From the NCBI GenBank assembly GCA_031771865.1, contig JASISA010000001.1:1922001-1986000 (forward strand): 64,000 nucleotides of DNA. The letters are read 5' to 3'. Made by a program: the position numbers and the translations under genes. This document shows positions 1 through 9,144 of the stretch, piece after piece. The DNA comes from Nothophaeocryptopus gaeumannii. Lineage: Eukaryota > Ascomycota > Dothideomycetes > Mycosphaerellales > Mycosphaerellaceae. The notes below the pieces were generated by a model. The model worked only from the letters and a program-made list of their open reading frames with translations. It was not told the origin of the DNA and did not search any database. Within the stretch, counting starts at the first letter, position 1. The number at the start of each line of letters is the position of its first letter.

Positions 1-1268
1 ATGTGAGGAGAGATCCGAAGATCGAGAGCTGTTTGATCATACTCATTGCATACGCATCATACTTCACCGCCAATGCAATTCACATGAGCGGTATGTCACT
101 ATGTGTGTACAGTTGAGGGGCTCAGCTAACTGATTTTCTAGGTATCGTGTCGCTTCTATTTTGTGGCATATGCTTAAAACACTACGCCTACCACAACATG
201 TCTCGCCGAACCCAGCTAACGACCAAATTCACTTTCGGCTTGATGGCTCAACTGACGGAGAACTTCATCTTTATCTACCTTGGATTATCGCTTTTCACGG
301 AACGAGTCCTCGAGTACAAGCCACTATTTATTCTGATCACTTTGATCGGCATTTGCGTGGCAAGATGGTGTGCAGTGTTTCCACTCGCCGCGTTCATCAA
401 TGCTGTCATTCGATACAGGGCAAGAAGAAGAGGGCAAGAGATGCAAGCAGAAGAGATACCAAACAACTGGAAGATAATGCTCTTCTGGGCAGGCTTGCGT
501 GGAGCTGTCGGGGTCGCGCTAGCAGCTGGCCTGACAGGAACAAACGGGTATGCCCTAAGAGCCACTGTGCTTGTGACGGTCGTCCTGACTGTCATCATCT
601 TCGGGGGCACAACAGCGCGCATGCTTGAGATACTCAACATCCGGACAGGTGTTGTAGAGGAGATCGATAGCGACGATGAATTCGACATCGAACCAGTGCC
701 CCAAGGAGGATACTCAAGGAGGAACGGACGTGCATTCGGCCACACGCCAAAAAGTAGCACTGTTGGCTTTGGAAACGGAGGCATTGGACTTGGCAATGTG
801 GGCGCAAGAAGCCGAGGAAACACATCGAGCTACAGCGGAGGCAATGGACATGTTACTGATCCACCTGACCTTGAACGACGAAATAGCTCCAGAGTCAGAC
901 GAGACGAGGCAGAGAGCCAAGCCGAGCGAGGCCTACTGGCGCAAGAAGATGAGAGCACGCTCAGCGACGACGATCTCGATTTACCGCCCGACGCGAGGAG
1001 ATCGCGAGTTCGTGGCGTACACAATGGCGCAGAGGAAGATACAAACATTCCCTACCCAGTGTCTGGGTCAAGGCAATCTGTAGACATGGCACGGTACACC
1101 GCCCGCGGAGCCATCTCGCAGATTCTGAACGCGACCAGCGAGGACGCTGGAACATTGTTCAACAGACTGGATGAGAACTTCCTCAAACCGCATTTGCTCT
1201 TGGATCCAGGCGGTTCGAGCAAGCATCCTCATGGCCAGGGTGGGAATGGGAACGGAGGTTCTTCCTAG
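1..1268 (+). CDS. NHX1: Endosomal/vacuolar Na+(K+)/H+ exchanger, 3' part (NHX1-like)
   Basis: This is the C-terminal part of a CPA1-family cation/proton antiporter; the 5' end lies before the window. The family exchanges luminal H+ for cytosolic Na+ or K+ in late endosomes and vacuoles. The first exon runs to 90, an intron covers 91-141 (GTATGT, GCTAAC branch, CTAG), and the second exon ends at the TAG at 1266-1268. The joined frame reads AIHMSGIVSLLFCGICLKHY, the typical NHX core. Later TM helices follow, including LFWAGLRGAVGVALA, the conserved GLRGAV segment. The cytosolic tail, about 200 residues, is Ser/Gly/Asp-rich and of low complexity. Family identity is clear; the yeast-orthologue name is inferred from the core motifs. 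Confidence 0.93.
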
Positions 1269-1565
1269 CATACATCTTTCAGCATAGCGTTGGAAGGTAG
1301 ACTCTGCGTGTGAAAGATGTTGTACATGAAGTCAATGAGTTTCTTCTCCTCGATTTCATTGCGGCTGACATTGCCTTAAACATCTGTGAGATGCCCCTGA
1401 CTGCTGATAGGCCTCGGTCGCTGTACACACGAGCCGTCCCAGCGTCCTGCTCTTCGGCACTTCATCACTCGCCATCCAGCTCAGCCTTTCCGGGCCGGTC
1501 TAGCGCTTCTCTCACTCCTCGATCATCGTACGTCGGCGCTTGCCGCGAATACCTCCGTCATCGCG

Positions 1566-2249
1566 CTATTCTTGAACGTCGAACATCCCACGCCGGCGTT
1601 CGCTACCAATACCTCGCTCGTCGGGCTCGTCGTAAAGAGATGTTCCTGGCGACGGAATATATGTGGTCTCTGGCGCTGGTAAGGACTGCTTGAGATCGCG
1701 AATATAGCTATCTCGCTGTTCGAGGCGGCGTTTGAGCACCGCAATGTCGCACTTCCGGGAGATTAGCTCGAAGGTCGAACTCCCTCGCAGCTTTTCCTCC
1801 AGCGACTCAATTTCGATAGCTTACGCTTCGAGTCTGTCGGCCTTGCGGCGCCGGGACTGTCTCCGAGCGGTGCTCTCCTCCTTGGCGTCATTGAGCTCTT
1901 GCTCCTTCCGCTGAAGTTCGCTCTCCTTCTTCTTGAGCTCCTGCTCCTTCTCCTTCGAAGTCGCCGCGATGTCATCGATCTTGTCGTCCCGGATCGCACG
2001 ATCCATCTCTCTGCTCCACTTCCGCGCGAGGCGCTCGCTGCGGTCCACGAACAGGTTTTGCAGGGGTGCCTGCTGCGGCTCCAGTCTCTCGACGTGGACA
2101 ATATGGCGCACGTGCGTGGACTTGATAGCATGGCCACGGCTCTGAAGGTGCGTGGCGAGACGTGAAAGCCGGTCGAGGATGTCGCCTCTTCCGATCGGCG
2201 GCCGCATGTTTAGGTGACGGTCCAAGCTGCTCGTGGCGAGGCTGGTCAT
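1566..2249 (-). pseudogene. Coiled-coil gene B, broken by an in-frame TAA; paralogue of gene at 3182-3883
   Basis: The function is unknown. The frame starts at ATG 2249 and reads 142 codons to TAA at 1821-1823. It then stays open in the same frame for 84 more codons to TAG at 1566-1568. The part after the stop still looks like protein, for example ISRKCDIAVLKRRLEQRDSY. The N-terminus carries RPPIGRGDILDRLSRLATHL, matching the neighbour's GPPTGVGDLVNRMADMAKHL. The middle is a K/E/Q-rich coiled coil (EKEQELKKKESELQRKEQEL). Read through the stop, B would be 228 codons, close to the 234 of its neighbour, which supports one ancestral gene with one lesion. If the stop is real and functional, the product is a 142-residue truncated protein. 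Confidence 0.6.
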
Positions 2250-3181
2250 GTTTGCTCTGAGATGCTGTCAGGGAGTGGACAGGTGTGCAGGTGCTTGAAG
2301 AGCGGGCGGATATACCGCAAATGAACTTGAGGAAGCTGTGATCTTGCAAAGATTGTGCAGCTTGCAGATGTGCTTTAGAAACAAGCGGCGATCTGCGGGC
2401 GGAACGGTCCGCAGACCAGACACAGCATGTGAAAGGCACCATGCAGGTGTGAAACGGTGCAGCATCATCTCACACTTGAAGTCAAAGACCATGCAACTGC
2501 AAGCGCGCTCGATAAATGAGGATGTATTTGAAGAGTCAGATAATCGCCGGTCGTGAACTCCTCAACGTCTCAACGCCCCTGAGATGGCTGACTTCGACGA
2601 GAGCCACCCAAAGCATGAATCACGTTGAGAGAGAGGGGCACGTTGATCTGATTTCGCACTCTGATCATATTGCGGTAGCCGTGCTTTCAGATTTGCGCTC
2701 GTAAAGCTCAGTTTCTGGTGAGCATGCTTAATAAATTGTTTCTACCCTCCTTGCTGAAAAGATCGTATCAACATGCGAAGTCGATGCGGTAGAGATCGGA
2801 TAGTGAGTTCTACATTATGCCATTAGGAGCGCGATCTTGGGACCAGGGTCTATTGAGAGTCACCTCCCCATTCCCAGGGCTCATCATCCAACCCAGCGCA
2901 TCTCCATTATCTAGGGGTTCTTTGCCTGCTGCTTGACGCAATAGTCAAAAGGATATTGATCACCATATCGTACCCTAGTGGCTTTCACAACGTCAAGGGC
3001 CCGAAATTCAACATCAGTACCCAGAAGTCTTAGAGTCTAATGTTGTCCTTCCGCAATAAGATCCTGTCATGTCCAGGGAATCGAGGCTCCCAGCGTAACC
3101 CATAGCTCACGTACGGCGACCCGTCAATCTCCCGCCATGTCTCATGGACACCGCTCTCCTCTCTCGGACGCCGCTATCGGC
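2250..3181. other. Gap between the two coiled-coil paralogues
   Basis: About 930 bp separate the start of gene B from the stop of gene A. I see no convincing coding frame, RNA gene or repeat. It should contain the promoter of gene B. Confidence 0.5.
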
Positions 3182-3883
3182 TTATGAACAAAGCATCTGG
3201 ATCGCACGCCAGCAGACGATATCCGACGCGAGACTGTCGCCCGTTGCGGCTGGTCGCTCGCAGACATCCTCAAGATGGTAGATGGAGCGGGAGAGCTCGA
3301 AGAGCTCCTGCTCCATTTCCTTGATGTGCTTACGGAGGATATCCTTGTCGAGGGAGAGGCGGCCGAGTTGGTCGTAGAGTTTGCCACAATCCTCACATGC
3401 ATCGTACTCCTCAGAGTCCCCAGGTGAGGTGCTAAGACGTCCCTTTAGCTCATCGCACTCCCCCCGAACAGTTCTCAGCTGGTACTCCAGATACTGGATC
3501 CGTCGGACCTTGAGTCCGTCAATGTCTGCGGCTTGCATCTTCTCCATTTCCGCCTTGTACGCCTCCAGGTCCGCGTCGACCTTCTCCTTGTTGAATACTC
3601 GGGTTTGATCTCGAACGTTCTTGAACCAAGCCGGAGGATCAAGAGCGTTGCACGGCCGCGCAGGCAGGACGACGTGGAGCTGGCGCTGGAGACGACTCTA
3701 CTTCTGAACGGAGTGAGAGGCAGCGTGTTTCTTCTTCTTGAGGTGCTTGGCCATGTCCGCCATGCGGTTGACGAGGTCGCCGACGCCGGTGGGAGGACCA
3801 CGATTCAAGAGAGGGTCGATGGTGGGACGAGCTTCTTTGACTGGGCCTCGGCGTCCGTTGGCGTTGTTCTCTTCGGTGTCCAT
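3182..3883 (-). pseudogene. Coiled-coil gene A, broken by an in-frame TAG
   Basis: The function is unknown. ATG at 3883 opens MDTEENNANGRRGPVKEA and the frame stops at TAG 3698-3700 after 61 codons. The same frame is then open for 172 further codons to 3182, with coiled-coil character such as EKVDADLEAYKAEMEKMQ and DKDILRKHIKEMEQELFEL. A Cys pair (DACEDCGK) lies in the middle. No plausible intron removes the stop: there is no usable GT donor before it and no branch-acceptor pair across it. The N-terminal motif PPxGxGD(I/L)(L/V)(D/N)R(L/M) is shared with gene B. The start could lie at 4069 in the same frame, but 3883 fits the paralogue better. Confidence 0.6.
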
Positions 3884-4296
3884 GTTGGCTGTGGTGTCTG
3901 AAGCGGAAGCGGCGATGGGGGTCGAGTGCGTCCGTGATGAGAATAGAGAGACGCCAGCCAGATCTTGAGAGCTGCCGCTCCGAGTCCTGAGTCTCAGGCT
4001 CTCAGTGCTCGAGCCCGGGGTTTCAAGAAATATCCCGAAGACAGTGGCGGCTGCGGGAAAGGCCCGCAAAGCTTAATTTGTAGGTGAATGTTACGACATA
4101 GCTAGCCGTGTGCGTCTCAGATCTCGCAAATCCACCGTGTGGCGCGCACCACAGCGCTCTGCCGTAGCACCACAAAGTGAATCGTCTTCCTAGAAGTGCT
4201 CATGCTTCCTCTGACACCCACACCCCTTCTCCCCAATCGCCTTCCTCGCTCTCTGCGCAGCCGTCAACGGACCGATCTTCGGCAGTGCCACCTCCT

Positions 4297-5214
4297 TCAC
4301 CTCCCTCTTCTCTCCTCCCCACCCGCACCCACAATCGCATCCAACCACGCCACCAGTCTATATCCCGCTTTCGCAATCTTTAACTCCACCGTCTCCACAG
4401 CAAAATCATAATACTCGGGGTTCAACTCCGTCCCATTCAAGACCTCCCCTCCCTCAGGCATAACAACCGTACAAACATACGAATTGCCATCCGTAGCCCA
4501 GACCATAGCCGAGCCCACAGCATCCTCAACATCAATTGCGTCCAGCCAACCCGCCGCAGAGGAAGCGTACTGCCCAGAATTATTTTCAGTGACTAGATCA
4601 TCCGCCCAAGCAGCCGCTTCATCAAGTCCATATCCACCTCTCAACTGTTCCGGTATAGCAGGATCCCAAGAGGCGTGCAGATTCGTCTCGTCTGCATCGA
4701 ACGTGACATCTATACCATTCCCACCGATTTCGTACGCTTCGTCGTGGAGAGGCTGGCTGATGTCGCCGACGAAATGCACGATCCAGCGAAGAGCATAGTC
4801 TCTCTGCAGGGCTGCCAGATCCGCATCTTGTGCGCGCCCCCAAGTAGTTTGCGATTGCAGAAACGACACAGCCTTCATCGGTACAGTCGCGGTCGTCGCC
4901 ACGTTGCAGGATGTGGGTGGGTCATCGTTGGCGTCGATGTAGTGAAATGGGGCGGAGAACCCGCCTTCGGAGGTATAGCGATAGCTGTAAGCTCATGTGA
5001 CAACGTTTGCTAGGTAGGCAGTCGAGTTGTCGTTGAGGTTCGTTTGGGCCCAACTGGTTGTGGCAAAGGAAACATAGTGAGAGGCGGCATAGGCAATGGT
5101 TTGGTGACCGAGTGAGGCCCAGGCGTGTGCCTGTCGTAGGGAGCCTAGAAAGAGGAGAGTAGTCTGTAGAAGGTATCTCACCTTGATCTGATTGCCTGTG
5201 AAAGTGGCCACCAA
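4297..5214 (-). pseudogene. Secreted S1/P1-type nuclease with an in-frame TGA
   Basis: S1/P1 nucleases are secreted tri-zinc enzymes that cut single-stranded DNA and RNA. A signal peptide (about residues 14-31) precedes WASLGH, which holds the N-terminal Trp and first His ligands. Later ligands are present: FHYIDA, HFVGDISQPLH and HASWD. Between them the frame meets TGA at 4993-4995, exactly where the family has the Trp of TWAD. Two codons on, the Asp zinc ligand of that motif is Tyr (stop-AYSYRY). Both sides are in one frame and no intron fits. The TGG to TGA change plus the lost ligand point to a decayed gene. The usual start (Met just before RYLL) is GTG here, so initiation may use the ATG 12 codons upstream. 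The read-through length of 305 codons is normal for the family. Confidence 0.8.
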
Positions 5215-5693
5215 GGTAGAGAATACAAGTGAATAGAGAAAGACTGCGCGATGTTTTTGAGCTTACTTGGCTATGCAGTATCACCTGCCTATCGCATTCT
5301 CGTTTGTGTCTTATCCTGATGGTCGCTCTTGGCTGCGTGAATTGCTTGATTGCCTGGGGAGATCGAGACGATGCAGGTACGGTCATACTTCCAACTGAAG
5401 GAGGTCATTCGGCGCGTACGGCTGACAACCTTGTCGTCAAGCAGTTCTCCATCCAATCACAACCCACTGCGCGACTGACAGCTTGATCGGTGCGACAGGA
5501 GGCGAATGCATGTATTGAGATACGGCGAGGACCGACTCAATCATATCTGGCTGTTGAAACGTATGTCCGATATCGATAAATGAATGGCAGTAGGTGGCGG
5601 AGAAGATGTTGGGTCATGATCGTTCAACCTTCGTCAGTCCAGGGTATCCTTCGCTCGTGACAGATGCAATTCTGGCAACACTGGTCGCCATGT
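5215..5693. other. Gap upstream of the nuclease and downstream of GET5
   Basis: About 480 bp with no supported gene. It should hold the nuclease promoter and the GET5 3' end. Confidence 0.4.
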
Positions 5694-6480
5694 CTACATC
5701 TTACTCCAGGCTTCTCTGAAAACACCCGCTAGCTTCTCTCCCTGTTGCTCATTCTTCAGTCGTTGTGACAGGAAGCCTTTGAGGTCCGTCCAAAACTCGT
5801 CTGACTTCAATATTTCTGCCGCCGTGTCCGCACTTGGATCGCTCGCGGCTTCTGCTGCAGCCTTCTCGCTGTCTGGCGCAGGCGTCTTCTCGTCGATGTC
5901 CATCTTATCCTCTGCCGGTGGAGTAGCCGCAGGCGGAGGCGAGAAAGCAGACGGCTTCTCTGTGCTCACAGCCGGGCTTTGCGCTCTAGGTGTTGTGCCG
6001 GACCCGCCCAGAAGCATTACACTGAGCTCTACATTGCTGTCCACGCCTAGGTCCTTCAGAGTCTTGAGGTCCGCAGCAGGCTTCTTATGTAACAATAGTT
6101 TGATCTTATCAAGTGGCAGGCTCGTCTTTTGCGCATATTGAGATTTGATATCGTGAATCGTAGTGTCGAGGGTGATGTCTGGGAGGGACACTGTTTCGCC
6201 TGATCGCATAGGCTTCGCGGTCACAGTGATGGTCTTCGCCTGAGCTTGCTGGGTGGAGGTAGGGCCTGTCTTGCGAGGGAACGGATGTGTTGGCTTAGGA
6301 AGTGTGTACTAGAGTAGCATTAGTATACTTCCATTCTATGTTCACTATTCAACACTACTCAATACGTACAGGACTCTGGTTTGGGTGCTTTCTGGGATCG
6401 CTGACATGGTCGGGCGGCAGCTTGATGGCCCTCTTGTCAAGCGTGGCCAAGAAGGACTTCGCAAAGGTGACCTCGGACAT
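5694..6480 (-). CDS. GET5: Get5/Mdy2-like ubiquitin-like protein of the GET pathway
   Basis: Get5 pairs with Get4 and hands tail-anchored membrane proteins from Sgt2 to Get3 in the cytosol. Two exons, 6480-6370 and 6308-5694, are separated by a 61-nt intron (6309-6369, GTACGT..CTAG), giving 241 residues. The N-terminus MSEVTFAKSFLATLDKR followed by LPPDHVSDP is the Get4-binding segment, and the splice yields NQSPYTLPKPTHPFPRKTGP. A ubiquitin-like domain spans about residues 68-135 (TITVTAKP to VMLLGG). A Pro/Ala/Asp-rich linker follows, then a C-terminal helical dimerisation domain ending LKGFLSQRLKNEQQG and FREAWSKM. It is divergently arranged with CWC27, 256 bp away. Confidence 0.87.
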
Positions 6481-6736
6481 GGTGTGTTTCTCGTAACGCG
6501 CGAACAGCGTCTCTTCGAATTCAGCCACAATTACGGATATCTTCTTGTGTTGATTTCGTGGTAGGTTGGTGAGAGAAAGTTGGTCGCTCGAAGGAAGATG
6601 ACGAAGGTTGGAGCTAGAATTATCAAGCTCGGCGCCGATCTGCAGCTTCGACTTCTGCATCACATGAAGAGAATACACGACTTCACTCACGTCAACCCAG
6701 CAATGACCAGATAACGTCTACTACCTCACCGCGACA
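6481..6736. promoter_or_regulatory. Shared divergent promoter, GET5 / CWC27
   Basis: Only 256 bp separate the two start codons, so 5' UTRs and promoters of both genes must lie here. I see no clear TATA box. Confidence 0.6.
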
Positions 6737-8239
6737 ATGGCGAACCTCTATAATCTCGAGCCGCAGCCAACTGCTAAAGTTGTGCTCAACACGACTCAAG
6801 GCGACCTCACCATCGAGCTCTTCGCGAAGCAGATCCCACTGGCGTCGCGAAACTTCCTACAGCACTGTCTCGACGGCTACTATAACAACACCATTTTCCA
6901 CCGACTCGTACCGGGCTTCATAATCCAAGGCGGTGATCCAACAGGCACGGGCTCAGGCGGAATCAGCGCGATCAATGACGGCGAACCTTTCCAAGATGAG
7001 TTCCATTCGCGACTCAAATTCAATAGACGGGGTCTCCTGGGTATGGCGAACGAGGGGTCTAACAGCAATGGATCACAATTCTTCTTTACATTGGATCAGA
7101 CGCCTGAGTTGCAAGGCAAGAATACGATGTTTGGGAGGATCGAGGGAGATACGATATACAATCTGATGAAGATGGCGGACAGGGAGCTGGTGGGTCTGGA
7201 TGAAGGGAGTGAAAGGCCGTTATATCCTACAAAGGTCACAGGCGCAGAGATACTGGTGAATCCTTTTGAGGACATGGTTGCGAGGGTGAAGGAAGCACCA
7301 AGGACAAAAAGCGACGAGGGCAAGAAGGAGATTAAGAAGAGGAAGAAGCCGGCGGGGAAGAATGCGCTCAGCTTTGGTGGAGACGAAGGCGAGGAGGATG
7401 CTGCACCGGTGTTCAAGAAGAAGAAGGCGAATCCAAATTTAGTTGCCGTTGAAGAGGAAGAAGAGAAGCCTGTCGCCAAAGCACCAAAAGAAAAGAAAAA
7501 AGCGAACCCGAGGGAGGAGGATGTTCCTGTGCCAGACGTCCAGGTGGAAGTGTCAATACCAGCAAAGAAGCAGCCGGTGAAAGCTGAGAAGGTGGTGGAA
7601 GACGAAGACTCTGGATCAGAGGAAGACAGAGATGAAGCTCGAAGACGAAAGGCAATCGAATCCACAAACGCCGAGATCGCAGCTTTGAAAGCGAGCATGA
7701 GGCGTACAGTAGACACTGGGTCACAAGAGAAAGAAAAGCCAAAGAGCGCATTGGAAGCAATGATACCTTCAGCATCCACGAGAGGCCGGAAACGAGGCAA
7801 AGCTGCGAACGAGTCTGGCGCATTCGACTTATTCAAATCTTTCAAACAGCGTCTCGAGACACTACCACAAGATGGCACACCTCCAGAAACGAACGGAACA
7901 CACCACGAAAAGGAAAAGCCGGCAGATAAACCCTCCGCCGCCCCAAAAACTACAGAACCCGACGACGACGAAGAAGCCACCCTCTGCGACCTCCACTTCA
8001 TTGCCAACTGCCAATCCTGCAAAGCCTGGGATGACGAGAAATCCGACGGCGAAGCAGAAGAAGATGGAGATGATGACCCGGGTTGGATGGCTCACACACT
8101 CTCATTCGCCAAGGACACCCTGGGTAAGGACCTCGAGTGGAAGAGAGGAATGGAGCAGATTGAGATCATTGATCCGAGGGAGAAGGCGAGGGCCATTAAG
8201 GAGGAGAGTAGGAGGGGCAAGGACAAAAGGAGAAAGTAA
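6737..8239 (+). CDS. CWC27: Spliceosomal cyclophilin Cwc27
   Basis: An intronless gene for a 500-residue cyclophilin of the Cwc27 (human SDCCAG10) family, a component of activated spliceosomes. The cyclophilin domain covers about residues 1-180: FHRLVPGFIIQGGDPTGTG and NEGSNSNGSQFFFTL are diagnostic. At the place of the catalytic Trp of active cyclophilins it has Glu (PELQGKNTMFG), as in other Cwc27 proteins, so prolyl isomerase activity is probably weak or absent. The rest is Lys/Glu-rich and disordered with basic stretches (KKEIKKRKKPAGK). A conserved C-terminal segment holds LCDLHFIANCQSC and DPGWMAHTLSFAKDTLGKD. It ends in a basic tail. Confidence 0.95.
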   Translation: MANLYNLEPQPTAKVVLNTTQGDLTIELFAKQIPLASRNFLQHCLDGYYNNTIFHRLVPGFIIQGGDPTGTGSGGISAINDGEPFQDEFHSRLKFNRRGLLGMANEGSNSNGSQFFFTLDQTPELQGKNTMFGRIEGDTIYNLMKMADRELVGLDEGSERPLYPTKVTGAEILVNPFEDMVARVKEAPRTKSDEGKKEIKKRKKPAGKNALSFGGDEGEEDAAPVFKKKKANPNLVAVEEEEEKPVAKAPKEKKKANPREEDVPVPDVQVEVSIPAKKQPVKAEKVVEDEDSGSEEDRDEARRRKAIESTNAEIAALKASMRRTVDTGSQEKEKPKSALEAMIPSASTRGRKRGKAANESGAFDLFKSFKQRLETLPQDGTPPETNGTHHEKEKPADKPSAAPKTTEPDDDEEATLCDLHFIANCQSCKAWDDEKSDGEAEEDGDDDPGWMAHTLSFAKDTLGKDLEWKRGMEQIEIIDPREKARAIKEESRRGKDKRRK

Positions 8240-8681
8240 GGGATAGGTCGATGTAGGAATCTGATGATATTTGGGTATCTCAAACCTGGCCACTTCTCAC
8301 AACAATTGATTATCTTCGCGCTTCCCAATCCGCAGCCAATGACATGGTCCAGGGCATATAATCGGAGAGCAAGCGTGCCGTTGAAGCAGTCTCTTACCTG
8401 GCCATATTTGCGCACAATCCTTGACTGCGAAAACGACACCATGGTATGGCATGGTTGTAGAGTATTCATCTCCTAGAGGAACGACGGAGTAGAGAAGGAG
8501 TATCGCTTGCCAACCAGACTCTTTCAGGCTCCACGACGCCAACGGAGTCAGACCAAATGCCATCTTCCGACGACTTGATGTTACCGCTCACTGTCAAATT
8601 TGAACTTGGGAGCAAAGACTCATCGCCTTGCCGTTAACTTCTTGAACTAATAAAGTACTCTCTTGACGTCTGTCGGACGCA

Positions 8682-9100
8682 TTATGGGCGCTTCTCCGTC
8701 TGCTGAATGCCGGATGGCTGCTTGGAGGTGGATGTTGACACTTTGGACAGTTCTCCTATATCGGACAATCGAGTCAGCATCGAATTGTCATCGACGTACT
8801 CGAGCTGCCGAGAGACACTGCCTTTGATGGATGCGGTCAGGCTCGACAGAGCCGTAATGACGCTGAGGTAGATCTCGCTGTGCCAGTCGCGCGGAGATGT
8901 ACGCCTACCTCCAGCTTTTTAGAGATCCTGTCAGCAACACGGCGGAGAACGGTCACGTCGATTGCCTCGCTAAAGGAAAATCAAGGAAAATCACTTCCGT
9001 TTGCAGGTCTTGGAGAATCGCATCGTTCAGATCCAGAGCACTACTAAAGGGTTTCGTGCTCGTACCCACCGCGCAATCGTCTAGAGGACGATGACAGCCA
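8682..9100 (-). pseudogene. Unidentified coding-like remnant or poorly resolved small gene
   Basis: I do not recognise this. On the minus strand, consecutive pieces look like protein but in shifting frames: LDLNDAILQDLQTE, then EAIDVTVLRRVADRISKKLE, then SPRDWHSEIYLSVI continuing for about 75 codons to TAA at 8682-8684. The possible splice sites between them would define introns of only 25-31 nt, too short to be credible. Either this is a degraded helical-protein gene or the exon model is beyond what I can resolve by eye. It lies downstream of the Arg-rich gene on the same strand. Confidence 0.3.
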
Positions 9101-9144
9101 CCCAGCAGAACTTCTCACGCCTCCTTCTAATCCACCGATGAGAG

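Noticed and set aside
3698..3730. Intron to remove the TAG in coiled-coil gene A (CTCCAG as acceptor)
   Set aside because: No GTRNGT-like donor in the preceding 150 bases and no branch site.
4980..5000. Intron to remove the TGA in the S1/P1 nuclease (TTACAG as acceptor)
   Set aside because: The acceptor-like TTACAG exists but the only GT donors are under 25 nt upstream, too short, and homologous residues would be lost.
7096..8022. 308-codon minus-strand frame
   Set aside because: Antisense to the Lys/Glu-rich part of CWC27; Ser/Phe-rich composition is the mirror of GAA/AAG codons.
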